Origin: Flavobacterium sediminis
GTDB taxonomy: Bacteria > Bacteroidota > Bacteroidia > Flavobacteriales > Flavobacteriaceae
DNA: 64,000 nt
NCBI RefSeq assembly: GCF_003148385.1
Contig: NZ_CP029463.1
Location: forward strand, 310,001-374,000
Direction of reading: 5' to 3'
Part shown: piece after piece, positions 17,964 to 27,134 of the stretch
Layout of the letters: every line of letters starts with the position of its first letter
Position numbering within the stretch: position 1 is the first letter of the stretch
Position numbers and translations under genes: made by a program
The notes under the pieces: model-generated
Told to the model about the DNA's origin: nothing
What the model saw: only the letters and a program-made list of their open reading frames with translations
The model's database searches: none

Positions 17964-18632
17964 ATGGTATTTAAAATTGAACAAGCCTCTGAAAAGCATA
18001 TACAATATGCAGAAGCTATTTGTAACGAAATGGAAGCCTCCGCAAAAGTGAGGGGTACCGGCATTGCAAAACGTTCACCCGAATATTTAGAAAAAAAAAT
18101 GTTGCAGGGAAACGCCATTATTGCACTTACAGAAAACGGTGATTGGGCAGGATTTTGTTATATAGAAACGTGGAGCCATGAAAAATTTGTGGCCAATTCC
18201 GGTTTAATTGTATCTCCTGAATACCGCCAGTTTGGCTTAGCCAAAAAGATTAAGCAAGCCATTTTTAATCTTTCCAGAACCCAATACCCGAATTCAAAAA
18301 TCTTTGGTTTAACCACCGGATTAGCGGTAATGAAAATCAACAGTGATTTAGGTTACGAACCTGTACCATATTCAGAACTTACCCAAGATGAAGATTTTTG
18401 GAAAGGCTGCACTTCCTGTGTGAATTTCGAAATACTAAAGAGTAAAGAACGAAAGAACTGTATGTGTACTGCTATGCTCTGGGATCCGATAGAAAAGGAA
18501 AAAGAAAAACGTTTAAAAATAGAACAAAAGTCAAAAGCAAAAGAGCGTTTAAAGAACATGAAAAAGAAACACTCTTTGCTCAAGATTTTAACTGTAAAGT
18601 TTAGAAACAAAGGCGTAGGATTATTTTTTTAA
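17964..18632 (+). CDS. GNAT acyltransferase, candidate N-acylglutamate synthase of the arginine operon
   Basis: A 222-residue protein with a GNAT fold in its first 150 residues. The acyl-CoA-binding region is SGLIVSPEYRQFGLAKKIKQ (about 79-98). The C-terminal 50 residues are very rich in Lys and Glu and probably helical. It is the first gene of the arginine operon, 22 bases before argG, and no argA or argJ is in the cluster, so it probably makes the N-acylglutamate that feeds argB. Whether the acyl group is acetyl or succinyl cannot be read from it; the transcarbamylase downstream hints at succinyl. Confidence 0.75.
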   Translation: MVFKIEQASEKHIQYAEAICNEMEASAKVRGTGIAKRSPEYLEKKMLQGNAIIALTENGDWAGFCYIETWSHEKFVANSGLIVSPEYRQFGLAKKIKQAIFNLSRTQYPNSKIFGLTTGLAVMKINSDLGYEPVPYSELTQDEDFWKGCTSCVNFEILKSKERKNCMCTAMLWDPIEKEKEKRLKIEQKSKAKERLKNMKKKHSLLKILTVKFRNKGVGLFF

Positions 18633-18654
18633 CAATTGAAAATCAAAATTTAAA

Positions 18655-19863
18655 ATGAAAAAAAAGGTAGTATTAGCATTTAGCGGAGGATTAGACACTT
18701 CATTTTGTGCTATTTATTTAACCAAAACTTTAGGATATGAAGTTCACGCAGTAACCGTAAATACAGGTGGTTTTTCAGATGAAGAAATCCAACAAATCAA
18801 AACCCGAGCATTAGCTTTAGGCGTTGACTCTTACCATTGTGTCGATGCTGTAAAAAGCTACTACGACAGTTGCATTAAATATTTGGTTTTCGGTAATGTT
18901 TTAAAAAATAACACCTATCCGTTATCGGTTAGTGCCGAAAGAACCATTCAGGCGACAAGTATTGCTAATTATGCGTTACAAATTAATGCCGATGCTGTAG
19001 CACATGGAAGTACCGGAGCAGGAAATGACCAAGTCCGTTTTGATGTGATTTTCTCGGTAATTTGTCCGCAAATTGAAATCATTACACCAATTCGTGATTT
19101 AAAATTATCGCGTGAAGCCGAAATCGAATTCTTAAAAGAACATGGCGTGGAAATGAATTTCGAAAAAGCTTTGTACTCAATCAACAAAGGGCTTTGGGGA
19201 ACTTCTGTGGGTGGAAAAGAAACGCTGACTTCTCACGAATATTTACCGGAAGATGCTTTCCCTTCTCCATTAGAAAAAACAGAAGCTGAAAAAATCAGTT
19301 TGACTTTTAACCAAGGCGAATTAGTTAGTGTTAACGAAATTTCATTTGCACATCCATCGGAAGCTATTCAACATTTAGAAAAAATAGCCGCTCCGTTTGC
19401 TATTGGTCGTGATATTCATGTGGGCGATACGATTATCGGAATTAAAGGTCGTGTAGGCTTTGAAGCAGCTTCGGCTTTAATTACGTTAAAAGCACATCAT
19501 TTATTAGAAAAACATACGCTTTCTAAATTCCAATTGAGTATGAAAGCACAATTATCAGAATGGTATGGCAGTTGGTTGCACGAAGGTTTATTCCTTGATC
19601 CTGCCATGCGCGATATCGAAGCTTTTTTACAAAGCTCTCAAAAAATGGTAAGCGGAACAGTTTACGTAACACTTTTACCCTACCGATTTATCTTAAACGG
19701 AATTGAGTCGGAACACGATTTGATGGCTTCTAAATTTGGTAGCTATGGCGAAATGAACAATGCTTGGACCGGAGAAGACGTAAAAGGATTTTCCAAAATC
19801 GTAAGCAACTCACTTTCTATTTATTACCAAGTAAACAAAGAAGCAAAACCTTTAGAAATCTAA
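18655..19863 (+). CDS. argG: Argininosuccinate synthase
   Basis: Joins citrulline and aspartate with ATP. The 402-residue chain begins with the PP-loop AFSGGLDTS (8-16) and contains the family's HGSTGAGNDQVRFD segment that binds citrulline and aspartate. The stop is two bases before argC, so translation is probably coupled. It is the second gene of the operon. Confidence 0.95.
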   Translation: MKKKVVLAFSGGLDTSFCAIYLTKTLGYEVHAVTVNTGGFSDEEIQQIKTRALALGVDSYHCVDAVKSYYDSCIKYLVFGNVLKNNTYPLSVSAERTIQATSIANYALQINADAVAHGSTGAGNDQVRFDVIFSVICPQIEIITPIRDLKLSREAEIEFLKEHGVEMNFEKALYSINKGLWGTSVGGKETLTSHEYLPEDAFPSPLEKTEAEKISLTFNQGELVSVNEISFAHPSEAIQHLEKIAAPFAIGRDIHVGDTIIGIKGRVGFEAASALITLKAHHLLEKHTLSKFQLSMKAQLSEWYGSWLHEGLFLDPAMRDIEAFLQSSQKMVSGTVYVTLLPYRFILNGIESEHDLMASKFGSYGEMNNAWTGEDVKGFSKIVSNSLSIYYQVNKEAKPLEI

Positions 19864-19864
19864 T

Positions 19865-20824
19865 ATGGTTACAGTTGGAATTATAGGCGCAGCCGGCTAT
19901 ACGGGCGGAGAATTGATTCGATTATTACAAATTCATCCCAAAGTGAAATTGCAATTTGCTTTGAGTCGTACCTATAGTGGAAAACCAGTTTCGGAAATTC
20001 ACACGGATTTATGGGGTGAAACCAATTTAAAATTCACGGATGCTGTTGAAAAAACCGATGTTCTTTTTTTGTGTTTACCACATAAAGAAAGTAAAAATTG
20101 GTTGCAAAAAAACACATTAGATGCGAACACTAAAATCATCGATTTAGGAAATGATTTCCGTTTGGAAGGCGCTTTCGAATCGGGCGAATTTGTGTATGGT
20201 TTGCCGGAATTTCAAAAAGAAGCCATTCAAAAAGCGCAATATATTGCTAATCCGGGTTGTTTTGCCACTGCCATTCAGTTGGCGCTATTACCCTTGGCAC
20301 AAAAAAATGTGTTGAAAGAAGTCTATACCACAGGAATTACAGGTTCAACCGGAGCGGGACAATCGCTTTCGCCTACTTCTCATTTTAGTTGGAGAGCCAA
20401 TAATATTTCGGCTTATAAAACCTTAACGCATCAACATTTGGGCGAAATTAAAAAAACGCTGAACAGTTACAACAACGAAGTGAGCATTCAGTTTGTGCCT
20501 TGGCGTGGCGATTTTACTCGTGGAATTTACACGAGTTCAACGATTAAAACAACGTTGAGTTTGGACGAATTGTATGCGTTATACGAATCGTTTTATGCGG
20601 ATGCCGCTTTTGTTACGGTTTCTAAAAATAGGATTGATTTAAAACAAGTAGTGAATACGAATAAAGCTTTGGTACACATCGAAAAACAAGACGATTTTAT
20701 AGTAGTGCACTCGGCTATAGATAATTTATTAAAAGGTGCTTCCGGACAAGCGATTCAAAACATGAATTTGATGATGGGTTGGGAAGAAAACACCGGATTA
20801 CAACTTAAAGCAAACGCTTTTTAA
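19865..20824 (+). CDS. argC: N-acyl-gamma-glutamyl-phosphate reductase
   Basis: NADPH-dependent reductase that converts N-acylglutamyl phosphate to the semialdehyde. It has 319 residues, with the nucleotide loop GAAGYTGGELIRL (8-20) and catalytic Cys132 in IANPGCFATA. The family acts on acetyl substrates in most bacteria; here an N-succinyl substrate is possible. It lies between argG and argD with very short spacers. Confidence 0.94.
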   Translation: MVTVGIIGAAGYTGGELIRLLQIHPKVKLQFALSRTYSGKPVSEIHTDLWGETNLKFTDAVEKTDVLFLCLPHKESKNWLQKNTLDANTKIIDLGNDFRLEGAFESGEFVYGLPEFQKEAIQKAQYIANPGCFATAIQLALLPLAQKNVLKEVYTTGITGSTGAGQSLSPTSHFSWRANNISAYKTLTHQHLGEIKKTLNSYNNEVSIQFVPWRGDFTRGIYTSSTIKTTLSLDELYALYESFYADAAFVTVSKNRIDLKQVVNTNKALVHIEKQDDFIVVHSAIDNLLKGASGQAIQNMNLMMGWEENTGLQLKANAF

Positions 20825-20835
20825 ATTTTTGAACA

Positions 20836-21972
20836 ATGAAATTATTTGATGTTTATCCGTTATTTGATGTAACACCTGTAAAAGCTTCAGGAAGCTATCT
20901 TTGGGACGAAAACGGAACAAAATATTTAGATTTATATGGGGGTCACGCTGTTATTTCAGTGGGTCATTCGCATCCGCATTATGTAAAAAGAATCACCGAA
21001 CAATTGCAAAACATCGGTTTTTATTCGAATTCGGTTCAAATCCCGATTCAAAACCAATTGGCTGAAAAATTAGGACAATTGAGCGGTTACGAGGAGTACA
21101 ATTTCTTCATGTGCAATTCCGGTGCGGAAGCCAATGAAAATGCATTAAAACTAGCTTCTTTCCACACCGGAAGAAAAAAAGTAATTTACTTTTCAAAAGC
21201 TTTTCACGGAAGAACTTCGGCTGTTGTTGCCGCAACGGATAACCCTAGTATTGTGGCTCCGGTAAACGAATCGGATAATTTTATTTTACTGCCATTCAAC
21301 GATGAAAACGCTTTAGCAGAAGCTTTCCAACAACATGAAATTGCCGCAGTAATTATCGAAGGAATTCAAGGTGTGGGTGGCGTTCAAATTCCGACTACAG
21401 CTTTTATGCAAAAAATAAGAACGCTTTGTACCGAATTTGGTGCTGTTTTTATTTGCGACGAAATCCAATCGGGTTACGGAAGAACCGGAAAATTCTTTGC
21501 ACACCAATTTGCTAATGTTACACCCGATGTGATTACCGTAGCTAAAGGAATGGGTAATGGCTTCCCTGTTGGTGGCGTATTAATTGCTCCTTCAATCCAA
21601 GCAAAATATGGTATGCTGGGTACAACTTTCGGCGGAAATTATTTGGCTTGTGCTGCTTCTTTGGCAGTTTTAGAAATCATGGAAGACGAAAACGTAATTG
21701 AAAACGCTGCTGAAATGGGTGATTATTTGGTTGCCCAATTAAAAGACAACAGTGCTATTCAGGAAATTCGTTACCAAGGTTTAATGATTGGCATCGAATT
21801 GAAATCGCCTTGTGCGCCAATTCGTAAAAAACTATTAGACGAATACAAAATGTTAACCGGAAATGCTTCGAACCCCAATACGCTTCGTATTCTTCCGGCT
21901 TTGAATATCAGTAAAACAGAAATTGATGCATTTGTTACAGCTTTTGAAGCACTAACAGCAGTTAACGCATAA
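20836..21972 (+). CDS. argD: N-acylornithine aminotransferase
   Basis: Class III pyridoxal-phosphate aminotransferase that makes N-acylornithine from the semialdehyde. It has 378 residues. The cofactor motifs are CNSGAEANENALKLA (93-107), Asp208 in CDEIQSG, and Lys237 in VAKGMGNGFPVGG. It is the fourth operon gene, 11 bases after argC. A second class III aminotransferase lies at 0.6 kb outside any arginine context. Confidence 0.93.
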   Translation: MKLFDVYPLFDVTPVKASGSYLWDENGTKYLDLYGGHAVISVGHSHPHYVKRITEQLQNIGFYSNSVQIPIQNQLAEKLGQLSGYEEYNFFMCNSGAEANENALKLASFHTGRKKVIYFSKAFHGRTSAVVAATDNPSIVAPVNESDNFILLPFNDENALAEAFQQHEIAAVIIEGIQGVGGVQIPTTAFMQKIRTLCTEFGAVFICDEIQSGYGRTGKFFAHQFANVTPDVITVAKGMGNGFPVGGVLIAPSIQAKYGMLGTTFGGNYLACAASLAVLEIMEDENVIENAAEMGDYLVAQLKDNSAIQEIRYQGLMIGIELKSPCAPIRKKLLDEYKMLTGNASNPNTLRILPALNISKTEIDAFVTAFEALTAVNA

Positions 21973-22000
21973 TTTTAAAAATAATTTATAACCATAAAAA

Positions 22001-22951
22001 ATGAAACAATTTATTTCAGTTAAGGATATAACCAATTTAAACGAATTGGTAAACGAAGCCTTAGCTTTAAAAAAAGATCCATTCGCATTTGAAACTTTAG
22101 GCAAAGGAAAAACTATAGGTTTAGTCTTTTTAAATTCAAGTTTGCGTACGAGGATGAGTTCGCAGAAAGCGGCTCAAAACTTAGGAATGGAAGTTATGGT
22201 TTTAAATGCCGGACAAGATGCTTGGAATTGGGAATTTGAAGAAGGAGCTATCATGAACGGTACAACGGTAGAACACATTAAAGATGCCGCACGTGTTTTA
22301 AGCGAATATTGCGATATCATTGGCATTCGTTGTTTTGCCGGATTAAAAAATAAAGAAGAAGACATCCAAGAAAAAACCTTGAGTTTATTCATGAAATACG
22401 CTACTGTTCCGGTAGTTTCGTTAGAATCTGCAACTTTACATCCGTTACAAAGTTTAGCCGATTGTATTACCATTGCCGAACATCCGGTAACAAAACCGAA
22501 ACCAAAAGTAGTGTTGACTTGGGCTCCGCACATTAAATCGATTCCGCATGCTGTTGCCAATTCTTTTAGCGAATGGATGCAGGCAAGCGATGTAGATTTC
22601 GTTATAACACATCCTAAAGGGTATGAACTAGATGAAAAATACACTCAAAATGCTGTGGTAACAACTAATCAGGAAGAAGCCTTGAAAGATGCCGACTTCG
22701 TTTACGTGAAAAACTGGTCTTCTTTTACCGATTATGGACAAGTGCTTCCTACGAAAGAAGATTGGATGCTAACGCCTGAAAAATTAGCGGTTACCAATAG
22801 TGCAAAAATTATGCATTGCCTTCCGGTAAGACGAAATGTTGAAGTAAGTGATGCTGTTTTGGATAGCGAAAATTCATTAATTTATGAACAAGCCAAAAAC
22901 AGAATCTATTCGGCACAAGTTGTTTTCAAGAAAATTTTGGAACAATTATGA
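22001..22951 (+). CDS. argF': N-succinylornithine (or N-acetylornithine) carbamoyltransferase
   Basis: Transfers carbamoyl to an N-acylated ornithine, giving N-acylcitrulline. It has 316 residues, with the carbamoyl-phosphate loop SSLRTRMS (46-53), the HPLQSLAD segment and the C-terminal HCLPVRRNVE. This family replaces the classic ornithine enzyme in Bacteroidetes and xanthomonads. The specificity residue is Glu in the acetyl enzyme (Xanthomonas Glu92) and Pro in the succinyl enzyme (Bacteroides Pro90). It aligns here with Val90 in NGTTVEHI, which favours succinylornithine. The stop overlaps argB by four bases. Confidence 0.88.
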   Translation: MKQFISVKDITNLNELVNEALALKKDPFAFETLGKGKTIGLVFLNSSLRTRMSSQKAAQNLGMEVMVLNAGQDAWNWEFEEGAIMNGTTVEHIKDAARVLSEYCDIIGIRCFAGLKNKEEDIQEKTLSLFMKYATVPVVSLESATLHPLQSLADCITIAEHPVTKPKPKVVLTWAPHIKSIPHAVANSFSEWMQASDVDFVITHPKGYELDEKYTQNAVVTTNQEEALKDADFVYVKNWSSFTDYGQVLPTKEDWMLTPEKLAVTNSAKIMHCLPVRRNVEVSDAVLDSENSLIYEQAKNRIYSAQVVFKKILEQL

Positions 22952-23757
22952 GTACAAAACAAATTAACATCATAAAAATAGGTGGAAATGTCATTGACAA
23001 TCCGGATACTTTAGCCCAATTCCTGACCGATTTTGCTCAGGTAAAAGGGCTAAAAATCTTGGTACACGGCGGTGGAAAATTGGCTACTAAAATGGCTGAA
23101 GGTTTACACATTCCGCAACAAATGATTGATGGAAAACGCATTACGGATGCTGAAACCTTAAAAATTGCAACGATGGTGTATGCCGGTTACATCAATAAAA
23201 ATATGGTTGCCCAATTGCAAAAATCAGGTTGTAATGCAATCGGGTTATCGGGTGCTGATGGAAATGCAATTCAAACCGTTAAACGTCCCACTGAACCGAT
23301 AGATTTCGGTTTCGTAGGCGACATGACCGAAAAAAGTATCAATACGGAATTCATCGAAATCCTTTTAAATAATGCACTTGTCCCCGTTTTCTGTGCAATA
23401 ACTCACGATGCAAACGGTCAGTTATTAAACACTAATGCCGATACTATTGCGCAATCATTAGCGGTTTCACTTTCTGAAAAATATGATGTAAATTTGATTT
23501 ACTCCTTCGAAAAAAAAGGGGTTTTGATTAATCTTGAAGATGACAATTCTTTTATTCCGGAAATCAATTATGACTATTTTTTGGAACTCAAAGAAAAAGG
23601 AATCATCAACAAAGGCATGTTACCCAAATTACAAAATGCTTTTACCGCTATTGAAAAAGGAGTCAGGAATGTATTTATAATTAAAGAAGATGCGATACTT
23701 TCGCTCTTAAATAAAAACTCGTATGAAGGTACTCGAATTACAAACGGAACAACATAA
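22948..23757 (+). CDS. argB: N-acylglutamate kinase
   Basis: Phosphorylates the gamma-carboxylate of N-acylglutamate. The 269-residue amino acid kinase fold shows IKIGGNVIDNP (about 9-19), VHGGGKLATKMAE (about 39-51) and the NTNADTIAQ nucleotide/substrate segment. It overlaps the transcarbamylase by ATGA and the next gene by 35 bases, which implies tight translational coupling. I see no N-terminal helix of the arginine-inhibited hexameric form. Confidence 0.92.
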   Translation: MSTKQINIIKIGGNVIDNPDTLAQFLTDFAQVKGLKILVHGGGKLATKMAEGLHIPQQMIDGKRITDAETLKIATMVYAGYINKNMVAQLQKSGCNAIGLSGADGNAIQTVKRPTEPIDFGFVGDMTEKSINTEFIEILLNNALVPVFCAITHDANGQLLNTNADTIAQSLAVSLSEKYDVNLIYSFEKKGVLINLEDDNSFIPEINYDYFLELKEKGIINKGMLPKLQNAFTAIEKGVRNVFIIKEDAILSLLNKNSYEGTRITNGTT

Positions 23758-24808
23758 TATTTTATACCAAAACGCTTTAGATTTACTAAAAAAATTAATT
23801 GCTACGCAATCGTTCAGTAAAGAAGAAGATCAAACCGCTTTGTTGATTGAAGATTTTTTTAAACAACACCAAATTCCATATCACAGAGAACAAAATAACA
23901 TTTGGGCTTACAACAAATTTTACGATAAAAGCAAGCCAACCATTTTGTTGAATTCGCATCACGATACCGTAAAACCAAATAAAAGCTATACTTTAAATCC
24001 GTTTGAACCTATTGAAAAAGACGGAAAATTATTTGGATTAGGTAGTAATGATGCCGGAGGCGCACTAGTTTCGCTCTTAGCTACTTTTGTCTATTTCTAC
24101 GACAAAGAAAACCTCAACTATAATTTAGTGATGACCGCTACTGCAGAAGAAGAAATTTCCGGAGTTAACGGTGTCGAATCTATTTATTCCAAATTGGGTG
24201 CTATTGAATTTGCGATTGTAGGTGAACCAACGGAAATGCATTTGGCCATTGCCGAAAAAGGATTATTAGTTTTAGATTGTTTAGCCAAAGGAACACCATC
24301 GCACGCGGCACATCCTAATAACGACAATGCTTTACTAAATGCTGTAGACGATATTTTGTGGTTCAGATCGTATTCGTTTCCTAAAAAATCGGAATTATTA
24401 GGCGAAGTAAAAATGACGGTTACTGTGATTCATGCCGGAGAACAACACAATGTAGTTCCCGACAAATGCCAGTTTACCGTTGACGTGCGCACTACAGAAA
24501 ACTATTCGAATACAGAAGTTTACGAAATCATACAACAACACGTAAAAAGTGAAGCTACACCAAGGTCGTTGCGATTAAATTCGTCTTCTATTCCTTTGGA
24601 ACATCCGTTTGTTCAAGCCGGAATTACTTACGGACGAAAAACATACGGTTCTCCTACTTCATCTGACCAGGCGGTAATTCCTTGTGCTTCTTTAAAAATG
24701 GGACCAGGATTATCGACACGTTCGCATAGCGCTGACGAATACATTTTTTTGGACGAAATTAAAGACGGAATATCCATTTACATCAACATACTTTCAAAAA
24801 TTTTATAA
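23723..24808 (+). CDS. argE: M20-family deacylase, probable N-acylcitrulline deacylase (argE-like)
   Basis: Zinc-dependent M20 peptidase-family enzyme of 361 residues. The metal ligands are seen in NSHHDTVKP (His79, Asp81), NDAGG (Asp110) and AEEE (Glu142-143), and the dimerisation domain follows. In this pathway the substrate should be N-acylcitrulline rather than N-acetylornithine, because carbamoylation precedes deacylation. The start lies within the last 35 bases of argB; the first residues form a normal family N-terminus, so the overlap seems real. Confidence 0.85.
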   Translation: MKVLELQTEQHNILYQNALDLLKKLIATQSFSKEEDQTALLIEDFFKQHQIPYHREQNNIWAYNKFYDKSKPTILLNSHHDTVKPNKSYTLNPFEPIEKDGKLFGLGSNDAGGALVSLLATFVYFYDKENLNYNLVMTATAEEEISGVNGVESIYSKLGAIEFAIVGEPTEMHLAIAEKGLLVLDCLAKGTPSHAAHPNNDNALLNAVDDILWFRSYSFPKKSELLGEVKMTVTVIHAGEQHNVVPDKCQFTVDVRTTENYSNTEVYEIIQQHVKSEATPRSLRLNSSSIPLEHPFVQAGITYGRKTYGSPTSSDQAVIPCASLKMGPGLSTRSHSADEYIFLDEIKDGISIYINILSKIL

Positions 24809-24810
24809 CA

Positions 24811-26121
24811 ATGGGAAATAAAATTTGGCAAAAAAAATCAACGGAAAACTTAGATCATGCTGCCATTATCGAAAAATTTACCGTAGGTAATGATACCGAT
24901 TTTGATATGTTATTGGCTGAATTTGACGTTTTAGGTTCATTGGCACATACTAAAATGCTCAACAGCATCGGGTTGATTTCAGATGAAGAATGGATTATTT
25001 TAGAAAAGGAACTCAACACGATTTTAGGCGAAATTGAATTGGGCAAATTCCAAATTGAAGAAGGAATTGAAGATATTCATTCGCAAATTGAATTTATGCT
25101 AACGCAACGCATTGGCGAAATCGGAAAGAAAATTCACAGTGGCCGTTCGAGAAATGATCAGGTTTTAACTGATTTAAAATTGTTTTTAAAACACGAATTA
25201 GGCGAAGTCGCCCAACTTACAACCAACTTATTCGAACAATTGATTGCGTTGAGTGACCAATATAAAAAAGTACTTTTACCCGGTTATACACATTTGCAAA
25301 TTGCCATGCCATCGTCATTTGGTTTATGGTTTAGTGCTTATGCCGAAGCTTTAACTGACGATATGGAATTTTTAGTTGCCGCTTATAATGTGACCAATAA
25401 AAATCCGTTAGGTTCCGGTGCGGGTTATGGTTCGTCTTTTCCGCTAAATCGAAAAATGACGACTGAATTACTCAATTTTGCCGATTTGAATTACAATGTG
25501 GTTTATGCGCAAATGACACGCGGAAAATCGGAAAAAGCTGTTGCCGTGGCATTATCTAGTATTGCGGCTACGCTGAGTAAATTTTCGTATGACGTTTGTT
25601 TGTATATGAACCAAAACTTTGGCTTTCTATCCTTCCCTGATTCGTTAACCACCGGAAGCAGTATTATGCCTCACAAAAAAAATCCGGATGTATTTGAATT
25701 GATTCGTGCAAAATGCAACCGAATTCAAGCCATTCCAAACGAATTAGCGCTTTTAACGAACAATTTACCATCAGGTTACCATAGAGACTGGCAATTGACC
25801 AAAGAATGTTTATTTCCCGGAATTGAAGCGTTGAAAGACTGCTTATCGATTTGTCAATTCATGCTGAACCATATCATCATTAAAGACAATATTTTGGATG
25901 ACGAAAAATACAAATACTTATTTAGCGTAGAAAACGTAAACCAAGAAGTTTTAAACGGCATGTCGTTCAGAGAAGCCTATAAGAAAATTGGTTTGGAAAT
26001 TGAAAATAACACATATGAGCCTGAAACAAATTTACATCACACACACGAAGGCAGCATAGGAAATCTATGCTTGGATGAAATTAAATCGGCCTTCTATGCT
26101 GTGAGGAGTAAAGTTGTTTAA
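24811..26121 (+). CDS. argH: Argininosuccinate lyase
   Basis: Cleaves argininosuccinate to arginine and fumarate and is the last gene of the operon. It has 436 residues, with SGRSRNDQVLTDLKLF (about 110-125), TRGKSEK, and the fumarase/ASL signature GSSIMPHKKNP (about 284-294), whose Ser is the catalytic acid/base. It starts two bases after the deacylase stop. A convergent Lrp-type gene begins two bases beyond its end. Confidence 0.95.
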   Translation: MGNKIWQKKSTENLDHAAIIEKFTVGNDTDFDMLLAEFDVLGSLAHTKMLNSIGLISDEEWIILEKELNTILGEIELGKFQIEEGIEDIHSQIEFMLTQRIGEIGKKIHSGRSRNDQVLTDLKLFLKHELGEVAQLTTNLFEQLIALSDQYKKVLLPGYTHLQIAMPSSFGLWFSAYAEALTDDMEFLVAAYNVTNKNPLGSGAGYGSSFPLNRKMTTELLNFADLNYNVVYAQMTRGKSEKAVAVALSSIAATLSKFSYDVCLYMNQNFGFLSFPDSLTTGSSIMPHKKNPDVFELIRAKCNRIQAIPNELALLTNNLPSGYHRDWQLTKECLFPGIEALKDCLSICQFMLNHIIIKDNILDDEKYKYLFSVENVNQEVLNGMSFREAYKKIGLEIENNTYEPETNLHHTHEGSIGNLCLDEIKSAFYAVRSKVV

Positions 26122-26123
26122 TA

Positions 26124-26609
26124 CTATTTATTGGCTTTAGGAAGTTTGAACATCGTTTCTTTTTTGATCTCATTCAGGACAATGCTACTATGGTATTGTC
26201 CTATGTTAGGAATATTCGATACTACATTAACAACGAAATTATTGTATGTTGTAATATCGGTAGACACTATTTTGAGCATGTAATCGTATGTTCCTGACAA
26301 ACTGATCAATTCCTGAATTTCGGGAATAGAAGCAGCCGTGTTTTCAAAATCCATTAAGGCTTGTTTGGATTGTTCCTTTAAAGTAACATTACAATACACT
26401 ACGATTTCCAGACCTATTTTCATACGGTCAATTAGTGCTACATATTTTTTGATGATTCCTTTGCGTTCCAAGTTTTTAATGCGTTCATAAGTAGGCGTAA
26501 AAGAAAGTCCTATTTGTTCACCGATCTCTTTTATGGGCAGCGTTGAGTCATTTTGCAGTATTTCTAAGATTTGTAAATCTTTAGAATCTAAAACTTCTTT
26601 CATTAACAT
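26124..26609 (-). CDS. Lrp/AsnC-family transcriptional regulator
   Basis: A 161-residue regulator with an N-terminal helix-turn-helix (about 10-55, PIKEIGEQIGLSFTPTYERI) and a C-terminal RAM ligand-binding domain. These proteins sense amino acids. Its position, tail to tail with argH, makes arginine or another amino acid a plausible ligand and the operon a plausible target, but this is inference from location only. An alternative start two codons downstream exists. Confidence 0.88.
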   Translation of the reverse strand: MLMKEVLDSKDLQILEILQNDSTLPIKEIGEQIGLSFTPTYERIKNLERKGIIKKYVALIDRMKIGLEIVVYCNVTLKEQSKQALMDFENTAASIPEIQELISLSGTYDYMLKIVSTDITTYNNFVVNVVSNIPNIGQYHSSIVLNEIKKETMFKLPKANK

Positions 26610-26664
26610 TTTGTTTTAAAATTCTAATATAAAAAGATTATTTCTTTAAAAAAAATATATTTTA

Positions 26665-27078
26665 TTAACTTTTATACTTTAGATAATCTTGTAATAAAAT
26701 AACTGCGGAAATCTCATCAATCAAGCCTTTGTTCTGTCTCTGCTTCTTTTTCAGCCCGCTATCAATCATAGTCTGGAAAGCCATTTTTGATGTGAAGCGT
26801 TCATCTATTTTTACCAACGGAATCTGGGGAAACTCTTTTTGAAACTTTGTACTGAATTTTAGAATTGCTTCAGCACTTTGTGAAGGTGTTCCGTCCATTT
26901 GCTTGGGTTCTCCAATAATAACCGTTTCGACTTTTTCTTTTTCAAAATAGTCCTTTAAAAAAGTAAAAATTGTTTCTGTTGTCACGGTCGTCAAACCGGA
27001 TGCTATGATCTGTAATTCATCAGTAACTGCAACTCCTATTCTTTTCGTTCCGTAATCTAAAGCTAAAACTCTGGCCAT
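26665..27078 (-). CDS. ruvX: Putative pre-16S rRNA nuclease / Holliday junction resolvase-like
   Basis: YqgF-family RNase H-fold protein of 137 residues. It begins MARVLALDYGTKRIGVAV at ATG 27078; an upstream in-frame TTA-rich stretch adds seven unlikely residues. Conserved motifs GEPKQMDGTPSQ and KIDERFTSKMA are present. Essential in many bacteria for 5' maturation of 16S rRNA. It lies downstream of the mqo terminator. Confidence 0.92.
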   Translation of the reverse strand: MARVLALDYGTKRIGVAVTDELQIIASGLTTVTTETIFTFLKDYFEKEKVETVIIGEPKQMDGTPSQSAEAILKFSTKFQKEFPQIPLVKIDERFTSKMAFQTMIDSGLKKKQRQNKGLIDEISAVILLQDYLKYKS

Positions 27079-27111
27079 TATTTCTGTTTTAAGTAACAAA
27101 TTTAAAAAAGC

Positions 27112-27134
27112 AAAAGTGGGAAAATCCCACTTTT
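27112..27134 (-). terminator. Terminator after mqo
   Basis: AAAAGTGGGA/TCCCACTTTT is a perfect 10-bp stem with a three-base loop, overlapping the mqo stop. On the minus strand it is followed by GCTTTTTT. Confidence 0.8.

Noticed and set aside
22174..22644. A 156-codon open frame on the minus strand inside the transcarbamylase gene
   Set aside because: It is antisense to a clearly conserved enzyme and shows no recognisable family or start context; the same holds for other long antisense frames such as 14329-14736 and 44072-44497.
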